Shown piece by piece: positions 34,101 through 41,733 of a stretch of 45,515 bases of DNA. Numbering within the stretch: position 1 is the first letter of the stretch; the number at the start of each line of letters is the position of its first letter. The position numbers and the translations under genes were made by a program. A model generated the notes under the pieces. It did not search any database. It was not told the DNA's origin and saw only the letters and a list, made by a program, of their open reading frames with translations. The stretch comes from an uncultured Oscillibacter sp. (GTDB lineage Bacteria; Bacillota; Clostridia; Oscillospirales; Oscillospiraceae): positions 1 through 45,515 of the forward strand of contig CAAGJQ010000112.1 in the NCBI GenBank assembly GCA_900770295.1. Reading direction: 5' to 3'.

Positions 34101-34826
34101 GCTGACCTGATAGGTCACGCCCTCGGTGGCGCAGGCAAGCGTGACTGTGTCGCCCGCCTTAACAGACGTCCCACTGACGGGGCTTGCCGTCGGCGCGGCG
34201 ACCTGCTGGGGCTCTTCGGGGCCCTCTTCGCCGGCGGAGGTTCCGGTGATGACAATGTTGTTGATGTTGCTTGCACCGTTGGTCGCGACCGTACCGCCGT
34301 TTACACTGGTGGTGTCTGTCATCCGAATACGGAGAGACAGGGACTCGCTGATTGCGGCTTCAGGCAGAGACAGTCCGTTGAACATCTCGGTCAACGACGT
34401 GGAGGAAATGGTGACACTGCCATTGTCCACCGCCGTCCATGTGCTTCCATCTGTGGAATATTCCAGTTGGAAATTGGCGGGGCCCGTATTGGACGAGCGC
34501 ATTTTGGCAGACAGTTTCAGACCTGTATACCCGCTGGTATCCAAGCCCGAAATCAGCCAATGTCCATTTTCTGTCCAGCTGTTGGCGCAAAGGCTCTTCG
34601 TTGAATAGCCCGTATAGTTCGCGCCGGAGACGCTCACCTGGGCACTTGTGTTCGCGCCCCCTGTGGCCGCCACCGGAAGTCCGGATTCAGGAGCCGCAGT
34701 AAAACTCCATTCCGCGATCGTTTTGCTGGTTTCTTCCGCCAGCGCCATCCCGGGCAGCAGAGAGAAGCACATGGCCAATACCAGCAGCCATGCCAGAATG
34801 CGTCTTGTGGGCCCTCTTGTTTTCAT
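28116..34826 (-). CDS. Giant SLH-anchored surface protein with PHP phosphoesterase-like domain
   Basis: A 2236-residue precursor. Reading order: signal peptide (about 1-30, LPGMALA); a beta-sandwich (about 35-200); an Ig-like linker; two tandem modules of about 166 residues (about 305-620) containing SFITADGKYLTSG and SFVTADGKYLTSG; another beta-sandwich to about 835; two chitobiase-C-like repeats (about 835-1015); a PHP/CehA-type metallohydrolase domain from about 1020 with HSHTSYSDGAG, AVTDHSNS and a later NNQDNHKG; beta domains; a glutamine-amidotransferase-like fold (about 1470-1690, LLVISAPARKNG and GGNVIVCGLADY); an OB-fold (about 1755-1940, IYIQDETGG); an InlB-like beta repeat; and three SLH domains (about 2055-2236). 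The start is the ATG at 34826 because an upstream ATG is part of the AAGGAGG site. An extracellular nucleotide or DNA phosphoesterase role is inferred. Confidence 0.88.
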   Translation of the reverse strand: MKTRGPTRRILAWLLVLAMCFSLLPGMALAEETSKTIAEWSFTAAPESGLPVAATGGANTSAQVSVSGANYTGYSTKSLCANSWTENGHWLISGLDTSGYTGLKLSAKMRSSNTGPANFQLEYSTDGSTWTAVDNGSVTISSTSLTEMFNGLSLPEAAISESLSLRIRMTDTTSVNGGTVATNGASNINNIVITGTSAGEEGPEEPQQVAAPTASPVSGTSVKAGDTVTLACATEGVTYQVSATGTDAWTDLSGNIFTIPSDAAGTYTIYVKAVKSGMSDSNVLTLTYTVESEPDPAPAGSAEKVTALSTLDKVIIYNPGSGMAISGTASGKKLAGAAGTVADDKLTVAEEMQEFVVSVDTDGYYSFITADGKYLTSGATGNSLSLADAASEYSLWTLAADGDGYVINNVNAQYNSTTQAIEYYSGFTTYGTKTGNAAYIMQFYKTGVASELPGGSGGEEPEPDTITGTLTETLAHGDQVVIYYPAGDLAMTATASGAKLTGVSGTVAESTLTTDTSAAVFTVYKDIDGNVSFVTADGKYLTSGKTGNSLSLADAAGDYSLWTLETAEGGFYIKSVNAAYNGNGQYIEYYSGFTTYGFNASKTGIYTFRFYKTGHVNLPAPTVDYKTDSSVVESIASWGGMTKPENTETVNGDKYASSDELDTTAVYSAVGGGVTVKPWVQGGTSPNYLYYMGGANVGKAEGDYAQFAVSTAGWGDMTLSFRLRSTNTAPGSFQLQYSTDGGESFENFTTGSYSYSYTQYTSEGSYPVTGEGKITDGVAKTSLAPTYYITFTFDVPSGAENAKNLLIRLAPGSERADGKTGTVSGNIRIDSVVLAGSPIVHDGITGYVSVDPDGREEDQPAGTALTMSSATEGAVISYRFVDTATGKGDWQTYDASDKPVLPDTLPATLEVRAASTGRADSVTRVFTYAAGTVQAVKMSPNGGGVYIKEGESAEVTLSCATEGAVIYYSTNGGETYQTYTAPITLEKGFGSLTVQAYAAKDGFKTSVLNTRTFVERSTDTYSLYFGQLHSHTSYSDGAGSCEDAFQHASGLDESYNLDFLAVTDHSNSFDNADSASLADGSVSSEWVEGHELADKYTTDDFVGIYGFEMTWSNGLGHINTYNTPGFQSRTQTEFSTYSTALQNYYAVLKTDSDSLSQFNHPGTTFGDFSDFSYYDEEIDNLITLIEVGNGEGAIGSSGYFPSYEYYTRALDKGWHLAPSNNQDNHKGMWGDANTARTVVLADSLTQDAIYDAIRNYRVYATEDLNLEINYTLDGNVMGTILDGASGDTAKIVVGLSDIDDAGSATVEVIVNGGLSLAKATATCNETVEFEVPATYSYYYIKVTQADGDIAVTAPVWLGEVEAVGISSLTAGSELTVAGEEQTFTLNLYNNEKTALNISSIVFTDKATGKVLHTDGTVSSVGKLSTASCSFGYTFPTDGIITITATVRGTLNGVEKVYTQDLELTVMPASVVSKVIVDGTHYNDYVTGYYGGNMSNMTTIAADNGVKVEVVRTEITAAMLEDCSLLVISAPARKNGTANAGAYTASVFEDSFIELVADYVKGGGNVIVCGLADYQDKSAVNGADGHAAAQINKLLEAIGSTMRINDDEVYDPVKNGGQFYRLYPENFNMESQWTAGIADGQTYSQYSGCSVDPGEGTWLVRGFDTTYSVDSDKDGVGATGEIETDDSYGYNIVTPRGEVVFLACEDTAYGGTVFAAGGVFLSDFEVKAELDNIWDLPYANRTIYENILGTLCATENVTPIAKVRKAELNRVFVVEGYVTNGTANPNTTFFDAIYIQDETGGTTVFPYATEGLEIGTKVRVIGYTDAYQGDREIQVISLKVLNDEPNVYEPRALSTEDAMDYDTYGGQLVSTQGKVSDIIQSGGVVSQFKLTDSSGVSATVFIDGYITNEKGLNTIGTWIRDGQTVSAVGLLYLHPEGSSDVSVPVLRVRNCDEIKLVSGGSSSGSDSSSGSVTYPVTVGGSEHGTVTLTPKAAGTGATVTITVRPDDGYELDELTVTDKNGSALKLTSKSNGKYTFVMPASKVTVNAVFIKTVKELPFTDIPDGAWYEDAARFVYENGLMNGTSATTFGPNGTTTRAMIVAILYRLENEPAAGDSGFQDVPNGQYYTGAVAWASANGIVNGYGDGTFGPNNTITREQLAAILYRYAAYKGYDVTARADLSGYTDVGSVGGYAVEAMQWANAEGLVNGTSATTLTPKGSATRAQVAAILTRFCENVAK
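33163..33724. repeat. Pair of near-identical DNA segments 498 bp apart inside the giant surface gene
   Basis: A 29-bp stretch beginning GCATCGGCCAGGGACAGG at 33163 recurs at 33661, and the 32 bp from 33195 recurs from 33693, both with a 498-bp offset (166 codons). They encode the matching SLSLADAA / ADGKYLTSG core of the two modules. Confidence 0.88.
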
Positions 34827-35100
34827 CGTGAATTCCTCCTTCATATTTTACAGCGCTTCCTGAAACTCCACTTAACAGGCGTCGGAATCTGTGCTATACT
34901 GAGCCTACACATCTGTGTTTATTTTGTTATTTTCTCACAAAAACCTGACACTGTCAATAACATCCAATTGATAAAACGGTGTGTATCCCTCCAATGATGA
35001 TGTCATTCCAAACGGCCGCTTTCCACCTTCCTTTTGTAAAAATCCGGGAAAATCCGCAGACACCGCCCTCCACATCCGAAAAGAAAGAGAAGTGACGCCC

Positions 35101-36321
35101 ATGAAGCCCTCTGTCACCCCAGCAAAGAGAAACGCCCGCCTGCTCCAGATCCTGGCCATCGGCCTGTCCCTGCTGCTCTGCGCGGCGCTTTATCTGTACG
35201 CCCACACCGGCCGGAGCACATACAGTGATAACGGCCCCGGCATCTCCTATGCCACCGCCCGGGTCCTGGAGGTGCTGGCGGACAACACCGCCATCGACGA
35301 GACCACGGAAAACGTCCGCCGGGGCAGCCAGGAGCTGCGGATCGAGATGCTCAGCGGCCGGTATGAGGGCGAGGTGCTGGATGTGACCAACTATCTCAGC
35401 GCCTTTTACAATGTCTATGTGCAGGCGGGAGATAAAATCTCTGTCTCCGTGAACACCGTTTCCGACGAAGAGTACAGCGTCAGTATCTACAATTACGCCC
35501 GGGATCTCTGGATATGGGGCTTTTTGGCGGTCTTTGCCCTGGTCCTCATCGCCGTGGGCGGGCGGCAGGGCGTCAAGGCCATCGCCGGTCTGGCCATCAC
35601 CGTGTTCTGCGTGCTCTTTCTGCTGGTGCCGCTGCTGGTCCAGCGGGGATGGCCGGCCATCCCCACCACACTGGCCATCATCGCCTATACCGTTTTCGTC
35701 TCCTTTGTCATCCTGGGCGGCGTGCAGGTCAAGACCATGGTGGCGGCCCTGGGCAGCTTCGGCGGCGTGCTGCTGGCCGGACTTCTGGCCTGGGGAGCCT
35801 GCAAAATCGTCCACATCTCCGGCATGAACATGGACGAGGCGGAGTCCCTGCTCCTGACGGCCTGCGACAACGGGCTGAAGATCAAGGGCCTGCTGATCTG
35901 CGGCATCCTGATCGCGGCGGAGGGCGCGGTGATGGACATCGCCATGAGCATCAGCTCCGCCGTCTGCGAGCTCCACGCCGTCAACCCGCAGTTGACCGCC
36001 GGCCAGCTGTTCCGGTCAGGCATGAACATCGGCCGGGATGCCATGGGCACCATGGCCAATACCCTGGTACTGGCCTTCGCCGGCACGTCGCTGAACATGA
36101 TGATCTTCATCTACGCCTATGATGTCAGCTATGTCCAGCTGATAAACACGGACTTTGTGGCAATTGAGATCATCCGGAGCCTGGCAGGCAGTATCGGCAT
36201 CGTGCTGACTGTCCCGCTGGTGGCATTCATCAGCGCGTGCCTGCTGGGGAAGGGGGTATCCGGCGGGAACCCATGCGGAAGTGCGGAACAGTCCGCTCCG
36301 CCCAAAGGTCTCCGCAAATGA
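35101..36321 (+). CDS. YibE/F-family multi-span membrane protein
   Basis: A 406-residue membrane protein of the YibE/F family. An N-terminal anchor (about 15-34) is followed by an outside beta-rich domain (about 45-130, with ARVLEVLADNT and LRIEMLSGRYEGE), then seven or so spans from residue 137 onward, with family motifs GRQGVKAI, GGVQVKTMVAALGSFGGVL and ILIAAEGAVMDIAMSISSA. The ATG at 35101 is chosen because the frame before it overlaps only low-quality sequence; the ribosome site (AGAGAAG) is weak. The role of the family is unknown. It stands alone, ending before a strong terminator. The 274-bp gap 34827-35100 upstream holds no gene or clear promoter that I can support. Confidence 0.87.
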   Translation: MKPSVTPAKRNARLLQILAIGLSLLLCAALYLYAHTGRSTYSDNGPGISYATARVLEVLADNTAIDETTENVRRGSQELRIEMLSGRYEGEVLDVTNYLSAFYNVYVQAGDKISVSVNTVSDEEYSVSIYNYARDLWIWGFLAVFALVLIAVGGRQGVKAIAGLAITVFCVLFLLVPLLVQRGWPAIPTTLAIIAYTVFVSFVILGGVQVKTMVAALGSFGGVLLAGLLAWGACKIVHISGMNMDEAESLLLTACDNGLKIKGLLICGILIAAEGAVMDIAMSISSAVCELHAVNPQLTAGQLFRSGMNIGRDAMGTMANTLVLAFAGTSLNMMIFIYAYDVSYVQLINTDFVAIEIIRSLAGSIGIVLTVPLVAFISACLLGKGVSGGNPCGSAEQSAPPKGLRK

Positions 36322-36342
36322 CCGTTTCTGAACATTTACCGG

Positions 36343-36385
36343 CAAAACACCCCGGGGATCGCAGTGTGATCCCCGGGGTATTTTG
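36343..36385 (+). terminator. Terminator after the YibE/F gene
   Basis: CAAAACACCCCGGGGATC (36343-36360) pairs with the complementary segment 36368-36385, with one mismatch, and the flanks supply A4 and T4, so it could work both ways. Confidence 0.82.
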
Positions 36386-36593
36386 CATAAGACGGGCAGC
36401 GGATTTCATCTCCGGTGCCGGTACACAGATGTTTTTCAGGCTTTTACCTGCATAAATCCGGTTTTTTTATTCATAAATATTTGCCGTGCTGCGGACAGCG
36501 TCCGCAAAATAACTGTTTTTTCTCCATTTTCAGTCAATTTTCATTGTGCAATTTCTAAAAATTTTTACTAAAAATTAGTTGTTTTTTGGCATA

Positions 36594-36622
36594 TTGACAA
36601 AAAATTCCATGAAGCTTATGCT
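36594..36622 (+). promoter_or_regulatory. Strong promoter of adhE
   Basis: A perfect -35 TTGACA (36594-36599), a 17-nt spacer and TATGCT (36617-36622) would start transcription near 36630. Between start site and gene lies the 12-bp palindrome CGCAAATTTGCG (36658-36669), a possible operator, and ATTGTGCAAT occurs upstream. No clear Rex consensus was seen. The sequence from 36386 to 36593 is AT-rich and carries no gene. Confidence 0.75.
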
Positions 36623-36695
36623 TAATATAGGCATTTATTTTCCGTTAACTGCCGGCACGCAAATTTGCGCAATATACTAGAGGAGGATTTACACT

Positions 36696-39467
36696 ATGGC
36701 GAACGAATTGATCATCAACTCGGTTGAGTCCCTGGAACAAGCACTTCCCATCATTCGCGCATCCCAAGAGAAGTACGCGACTTTCTCCCAGGAGCAGGTT
36801 GACGCAATTTGCGAAAAGACCGCCATGGCGGTCTCCAAAATGCGGATTCCTCTGGCGAAAATGGCGTGTGAGGAAACCGGCTACGGCATCATGGTCGACA
36901 AGGTGACCAAGAACCAGTACGCCTCCGAGCATGTCTGGAACTATATGCGCCACGCCAAGACCTGCGGCATTATTGAGGAAAATCCTGCGTATGGCACCAA
37001 GCGCGTCGCCTCCCCCAAGGGCGTGATCGCGGCCATTACTCCCACTACCAATCCCACCTCTACGACGATTTACAAGATCATGCTGGCTCTGAAGACCAGA
37101 AACGGCATTATCCTCTCTCCCCATCCCCATGCCGTCAAGTGCTCCATCGCCGCGGCGCGGATCATGCGGGACGCCGCCATTGAGGCGGGTCTGCCGGAGC
37201 ATGTCATCAGCTGGATTGAGACGCCCACGCTGGAGATCTCCGACGTGCTGATGAAGAAGGTGGACCTGATCATGGCCACCGGCGGCTCCGGCATGGTGCA
37301 CGCGGCCTACTCCTCCGGCACCCCCGCCATCGGCGTCGGCCCCGGCAACTGCAACGTCGTCATTGACGAGACCGCTGACCTGCGCATGGCCGTGGAGTCC
37401 ATCATCCACTCCAAGACCTTCGATAACGGCATGATCTGCGCCTCCGAGCAGCACATCACTGTCCTGAGCAGCGTCTATGATGAGGTCAAGGCTCTGCTGA
37501 AGGACGCGCGCTGCTACTTCCTGAATGACGAAGAGGCCCCCAAGGTGGCCGAGGTGTTCTTCAATCCCAAGAACCACGGCGTCAAGCCCGCTGCCGTCGG
37601 CCAGACGGCCACCCGCCTGGCAGAGATGGCTGGCATCACCGTCCCCTACGACACCAAGGTTCTGATCTATGAGACCAATGATACCTCCCATGACAACCCC
37701 TGGGCCAACGAGAAGCTGACCACCCTGCTGGGTATGTTCAGGGCCGACACTCTGGACGAGGCCTATGATATCTGCGCCAAGCTGGTCTACGAGGGCGGCG
37801 CCGGCCACTCCGCCGCGCTGTATGTCGATCCTACCGAGGAGGACAAGATCAACCGCTTCGCCGAGAAGATGAAGGCCGGCCGTATCCTGATCAACACGCC
37901 CACCGCCTTCGGCGGCATCGGCGATCTGTACAACTTCGACATCGCCCCGTCCCTGACTCTGGGCCCCGGCGCCGTGGGTCACTCCGCCTACATGGGCAAC
38001 ACCCACTACGAGCAGCTGCTGGACATCAAGGTCGTTGCCATGCGGAAGGAGAACATGCTGTGGCTGCAGCTGCCCAAGAAGGTCTACTACAAGACCGGCT
38101 GCACCCCCGTCGCCCTGAAGGAGATGAAGGACGTCTACAACTTCAAACGGGCCTTCATCATCACTGACGCCAACCTGTATCAGATGGGCGCCTGCGACGC
38201 CATCATCAACCAGCTGCACAGCATGGGCATTGAGACCGCCGAGTTCTTCGACATCCGTGTGGACCCGCAGATCCAGGACGCCATGAAGGGCCTGCCCAAG
38301 ATGCACGAGTTCGAGCCCGACGTCATCATCGCCGTGGGCGGCGGCTCCGCCATCGACACCGCCAAGATCATGTGGATCATGTACGAAAACCCCGAAGAGG
38401 CGTTCCTGGACATGGCCACCATCTTCCTGGATATCCGCAAGAGAATCCGCTTCTTCCCCCAGATGGGCAAGAAGGCCAAGCTGGTCTGCATCCCCACCAC
38501 CGCCGGTACCGGCTCCGAGTGCACGCCCTTCACCATCATTTCCGACGCCAACACCGGCATGAAGTGGCCTCTGATCGGCTACGAGATGATGCCCGAGATG
38601 GCCATCATCGACGCCGACAACATGATGAAGCTGCCTCCCAGAGCCACCCAGGCCTCCGGCTACGATGTCCTGACCCACGCCGTGGAGGCCTATGTCTCCA
38701 CCTTCGCCACCGAGTACACCGACGGCTTCTGCAAGGAGGCCACCAAGATGGTGTTCGACTATCTGCCTCGTGCCTACCGCTCCGCCTTCAAGGGCGCGAA
38801 GCCGGACCCCGTCGCCCGTGAGAAGATGGCCAACGCCTCCGCCCTGGCCGGCATTGGCTTCGCCAACGCGTTCCTGGGCATCAACCACTCCCTGTCCCAC
38901 AAGATCGGCGGCTGGTTCCACATTCCCCACGGCACCGCCAACGCGCTGCTGTTCCCCTATGTCTGCCGCTTCAATGCCCAGAAGCATCCCTATCACATGG
39001 GCACCTTCTCTCAGTACAAGTATCCTCAGGCCTTTGAGCGCTATGTCCAGCTGGGCGAGCTGATCGGCGTCAAGGGTGCCACCGACGAGGAGACCTTCGA
39101 GAACTGGATCAAGGCCGCCGAGCAGCTGAAGGCGGATGTGGGCATTCCCGAGACCGTCTGCGACTGGCTGTGCGAGGCCCATCCCGAGAAGAGCGCCGAG
39201 GCGTGGGAGGCCGAGTTCCTGGCCGCCGTGGACCAGATGTCCGAGTGGGCGTTCCACGACGCCTGCACCGGCTGCAACCCCGTGTATCCCACCATCGGTG
39301 AGCTGAAGGCCTGCTATCTGAGAGCCTTCTACGGCAACGAGAAGTTCGTGGAGAAGTACGGCGATGTCCTGGAGGTGGAGGTCACTCTGCCCACCGAGAC
39401 TCACGCCGCGTATCCCATGGGCCTGTCCGCGGAGATCGGCCTGGACAAGGTCGGCGGCTTTAATTAA
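36696..39467 (+). CDS. adhE: Bifunctional aldehyde-alcohol dehydrogenase AdhE
   Basis: The 923-residue enzyme reduces acetyl-CoA to acetaldehyde and then ethanol with NADH, the main ethanol route in fermenters, and in the family it forms spirosomes. Residues 1-450 are the CoA-acylating aldehyde dehydrogenase with the catalytic Cys248 in NGMICASEQ and the NAD loop around GGSGMVHAAYSSGTP. From about 455 follows an iron-dependent alcohol dehydrogenase: NAD motif VGGGSAIDTAKIMW, TTAGTGSE, and metal ligands in SGYDVLTHAVEA (Asp and His near 657-661), GINHSLSHKIG and FHIPHG (His near 731-745). It has AGAGGAGG before the ATG at 36696 and codon use of a highly expressed gene. A hairpin terminator follows. 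Confidence 0.96.
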   Translation: MANELIINSVESLEQALPIIRASQEKYATFSQEQVDAICEKTAMAVSKMRIPLAKMACEETGYGIMVDKVTKNQYASEHVWNYMRHAKTCGIIEENPAYGTKRVASPKGVIAAITPTTNPTSTTIYKIMLALKTRNGIILSPHPHAVKCSIAAARIMRDAAIEAGLPEHVISWIETPTLEISDVLMKKVDLIMATGGSGMVHAAYSSGTPAIGVGPGNCNVVIDETADLRMAVESIIHSKTFDNGMICASEQHITVLSSVYDEVKALLKDARCYFLNDEEAPKVAEVFFNPKNHGVKPAAVGQTATRLAEMAGITVPYDTKVLIYETNDTSHDNPWANEKLTTLLGMFRADTLDEAYDICAKLVYEGGAGHSAALYVDPTEEDKINRFAEKMKAGRILINTPTAFGGIGDLYNFDIAPSLTLGPGAVGHSAYMGNTHYEQLLDIKVVAMRKENMLWLQLPKKVYYKTGCTPVALKEMKDVYNFKRAFIITDANLYQMGACDAIINQLHSMGIETAEFFDIRVDPQIQDAMKGLPKMHEFEPDVIIAVGGGSAIDTAKIMWIMYENPEEAFLDMATIFLDIRKRIRFFPQMGKKAKLVCIPTTAGTGSECTPFTIISDANTGMKWPLIGYEMMPEMAIIDADNMMKLPPRATQASGYDVLTHAVEAYVSTFATEYTDGFCKEATKMVFDYLPRAYRSAFKGAKPDPVAREKMANASALAGIGFANAFLGINHSLSHKIGGWFHIPHGTANALLFPYVCRFNAQKHPYHMGTFSQYKYPQAFERYVQLGELIGVKGATDEETFENWIKAAEQLKADVGIPETVCDWLCEAHPEKSAEAWEAEFLAAVDQMSEWAFHDACTGCNPVYPTIGELKACYLRAFYGNEKFVEKYGDVLEVEVTLPTETHAAYPMGLSAEIGLDKVGGFN

Positions 39468-39512
39468 ACGAATATCCGTGTTCCCGTTCCCACCGCTTAT
39501 ATCTGATTCCAC

Positions 39513-39552
39513 GAGGGCCGGTACCCGCCGGTACCGGCCCTCGCGGCTTTTT
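39513..39552 (+). terminator. Terminator between adhE and its paralogue
   Basis: A perfect 13-bp stem GAGGGCCGGTACC with its complement (39530-39542), a 4-nt loop, then GCGGC and T5. It would reduce but perhaps not abolish read-through into the downstream gene. Confidence 0.8.
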
Positions 39553-39572
39553 CGGAAACAGGAGGATATCCG

Positions 39573-40484
39573 ATGAATATGCTGAATCTCCCCAAAAAGG
39601 TCTATTTCAAGCACGGGTCCATGCAAGTGGCTCTGCGGGAGTTGAACGAAGTATATCATCTCAAGCGCGCATTCCTTGTATCGGACCCGGCGCTTTACAG
39701 AGCCGGCACCGTCTCCCAGGTGGACAACTGGCTGCGCCGCCAGGGCATCCGCACAGCTGAGTTTTTCAGTTTGAGCGGTCCTCCGTCCTTTGCGGAGATT
39801 GGCAGCGCTCTGCCCAAGCTCCTGGAATTTGAACCGGATGTGATCGTCGGCATCGGCGGTGGAAGTGCCATGAGCGCTGCCAAGGCCATGTGGATGATCT
39901 ATGAGAATCCGCAGCTGGACCTTGCCGCAGCGGTAAAAAACCCCGAGTGCCTTCCCCAGCCGGTCAAGGCAAAGCTGGTGCTGGTGGCTACCAACTTTGG
40001 AAGCGGAGCGCAGAATTCTCCCTTTGCCGTACTGAGAGATGACAGGGGAACTCCCTGCGTGCTTTCCAGCTTCCGCATGCTGCCGGAAATCTCCGTGACA
40101 GACGCCGCGTTTACCGGCAGTCTGACAGCGGAGCAGGTCAAAGCCTGCGGTCTTGCCACTCTGGCGAGGTCCGCCCGGGCCTATGCGGCTCCCGGCTGCA
40201 CCGAATATACGGAAGGTCTGCTGGTGGAGGCCGTACACGCCGTACTCCATGATCTGAAATACGCGGAGAGCGGCTGTCCCGTTGCCCGGGAGCGGCTTCA
40301 CAACGCCGCTTCACTGGCGGGTGCCGCTTACGGAAACGTTGCGGCTTCCATGGAGCCGGAGGTACTGCTCTTCCCCACGGACGCGGAAAAGGCAGAAGTG
40401 AATCCCCGCTTCTCGGATCTGGCCCGCGATCTGGGCTTCGCCGGCGCAGCCGCTCTGTTCGCCGCCTGCGAAGCGCTCCTCTGA
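39573..40484 (+). CDS. Shortened AdhE-like paralogue lacking metal ligands (probable pseudoenzyme)
   Basis: A 303-residue intact frame clearly homologous to the alcohol dehydrogenase half of the AdhE just upstream: LNLPKKVYFKHGSMQVALREL matches LQLPKKVYYKTGCTPVALKEM, and FEPDVIVGIGGGSAMSAAKAMWMIYENP keeps the NAD loop. The active site is gone: TTAGTGSE has become TNFGSGAQ, the Asp/His pair in GYDVLTHAVEA has become GLATLARSARA, and the segment bearing the later His ligands is deleted, joining SLAGAAYGNVAASMEP straight to EVLLFP. The C-terminus is about 170 residues shorter. AGGAGG precedes the ATG at 39573, and there are no internal stops, so it is probably translated. A regulatory or structural AdhE partner is inferred. 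Confidence 0.85.
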   Translation: MNMLNLPKKVYFKHGSMQVALRELNEVYHLKRAFLVSDPALYRAGTVSQVDNWLRRQGIRTAEFFSLSGPPSFAEIGSALPKLLEFEPDVIVGIGGGSAMSAAKAMWMIYENPQLDLAAAVKNPECLPQPVKAKLVLVATNFGSGAQNSPFAVLRDDRGTPCVLSSFRMLPEISVTDAAFTGSLTAEQVKACGLATLARSARAYAAPGCTEYTEGLLVEAVHAVLHDLKYAESGCPVARERLHNAASLAGAAYGNVAASMEPEVLLFPTDAEKAEVNPRFSDLARDLGFAGAAALFAACEALL

Positions 40485-40564
40485 AAAATAGCAGCCGCAG
40501 AGACACCGGCAGCCGGATCCGTTCTATCCGGAGCCGCTGGGGCCGCATTTTACCCGAACACCAT

Positions 40565-40614
40565 AAAACCGTCCCGGAGAATGGAAGCAATTCTCCGGGA
40601 CGGTTTTCGTTTTT
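40565..40614 (+). terminator. Terminator after the AdhE-like paralogue
   Basis: An 18-bp perfect stem (40565-40582 with 40590-40607) is followed by CG and T5. The remaining 138 bp up to the LysR gene stop at 40753 hold only short inverted stretches. Confidence 0.88.
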
Positions 40615-40752
40615 CTCCCTCGCGATCCATTTTCGCGGCAGTATCCACGGCGCACGGCAAAATATGGCCTGTCCAGTTTCCAAGCAGTGCCCGGGAGGAA
40701 GTGTCCCCCATGCCTTTTGCCGGGATATGCCAAGGGAGGCCCCCATCCCTTT

Positions 40753-41622
40753 TTACCGCCGGATCTCGTCCAGATATGGCATCAGGAATTCCAGAAACTT
40801 CTTTGCCGCAGGCGCCGCGTCCGGCAAAGACGCGATGCCGATCCGCACTGTCTGGGGCGGGTCCAGAGGAAGGATGCGTACCGTTCCGGACCATGCCTGT
40901 CCGTTCAGGGCATTGTTCATGCTGATGCCGAGCCCCGCCTCCACCATGGAATAGGTCGCGTAGCTGTCCATCGTGGAAAACTGAATGTTCGGCCGTACAC
41001 CGCAGCGCTCAAAGACCCGGGCGTTGTCAATGTCTGTTCCCGGATATGTCTCGATACACGGCTCCTGCGCAAACGCAGTCACCGGCAGGGCCGGCAGCTT
41101 TGCCAGAGGATGGCTGGCGGGGACCCAGCCCATAATTGGGTCCCGGCAAATGTCAATCCAGTTGTGAGCGCCCTCCCGCTGGCTGATCAGGCAGAGGTCC
41201 ACCTGATGCCGCGTCAGCTTTTGCAGCAGCTCCGTGCTGTATCCGCCGCAAATCTGCACCTGAATGCCGGGATAGCTGCTGTGAAATGCCGATGTCACCT
41301 TTGCCAGCCACATATAATAGGCGCTGTACGCTGTGCCGACCACCACGGTGCCCACATTGGAACCCCGAATCTGTGCGGAGAGCTGCGCACAGCTGTCCGC
41401 GCAGAACAGCAGCTCCCGGATCGCCGGCAGCATCCGCTCGCAGTCCGCTGTCGGCCGGACACCGTTTCTCTCCCGCAGCAGCAGGGGAAACCCCGTCTCC
41501 TCCTCCAATGCGGACACCATCCGGCTGATTCCGGAAGGCGTGTAGCGGAGCTTTTCCGCCGCCGCAGAAAGACTTCCCGTCTCAATGGCGCACAGCAGCG
41601 CGCGATACCGTTCCAGTTCCAT
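40753..41622 (-). CDS. LysR-family transcriptional regulator
   Basis: A 289-residue regulator: N-terminal winged HTH (about 3-62; ALLCAIETGSLSAAAEKL and TPSGISRMVSALEEETG) and a two-lobe effector domain (about 90-289; VGTAYSAYYMWLAKV). AAAGGAG lies about 9 nt before the ATG at 41622. It is divergent from a MATE exporter gene with 111 bp between starts, the usual layout of a LysR regulator and its target. The effector is unknown. Confidence 0.92.
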   Translation of the reverse strand: MELERYRALLCAIETGSLSAAAEKLRYTPSGISRMVSALEEETGFPLLLRERNGVRPTADCERMLPAIRELLFCADSCAQLSAQIRGSNVGTVVVGTAYSAYYMWLAKVTSAFHSSYPGIQVQICGGYSTELLQKLTRHQVDLCLISQREGAHNWIDICRDPIMGWVPASHPLAKLPALPVTAFAQEPCIETYPGTDIDNARVFERCGVRPNIQFSTMDSYATYSMVEAGLGISMNNALNGQAWSGTVRILPLDPPQTVRIGIASLPDAAPAAKKFLEFLMPYLDEIRR

Positions 41623-41660
41623 TTTTCACCGTCTCCTTTGCGGATTTGTCAAAGGTAAGG

Positions 41661-41704
41661 TGAGTAATCACCGTTTTACGCAAAGTATACTTTCGTCTTA
41701 TACT
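41661..41704. promoter_or_regulatory. Divergent control region between LysR and MATE genes
   Basis: The 111-bp gap contains the perfect palindrome AAAGTATACTTT (41682-41693), a GGTGA/TCACC inverted repeat (41660-41673) and a TATACT box (41699-41704) pointing to the MATE gene. A TATACT in the palindrome could serve the other strand. LysR binding here is inferred. Confidence 0.5.
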
Positions 41705-41733
41705 ATTGTCAAACGAAACCGGCAGGTGACGAA

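Noticed and set aside
28110..34604. A 2164-codon open frame on the + strand, antisense to the giant SLH gene
   Set aside because: It arises from the strong codon bias of the real gene on the other strand; the translated product is a Gly/Val/His-rich string without domains, signal peptide or ribosome site.
36540..36695. Rex-binding site upstream of adhE
   Set aside because: ATTGTGCAAT and GTTAAC occur, but neither fits the TTGTTAA-N4-TTAACAA-type consensus well.
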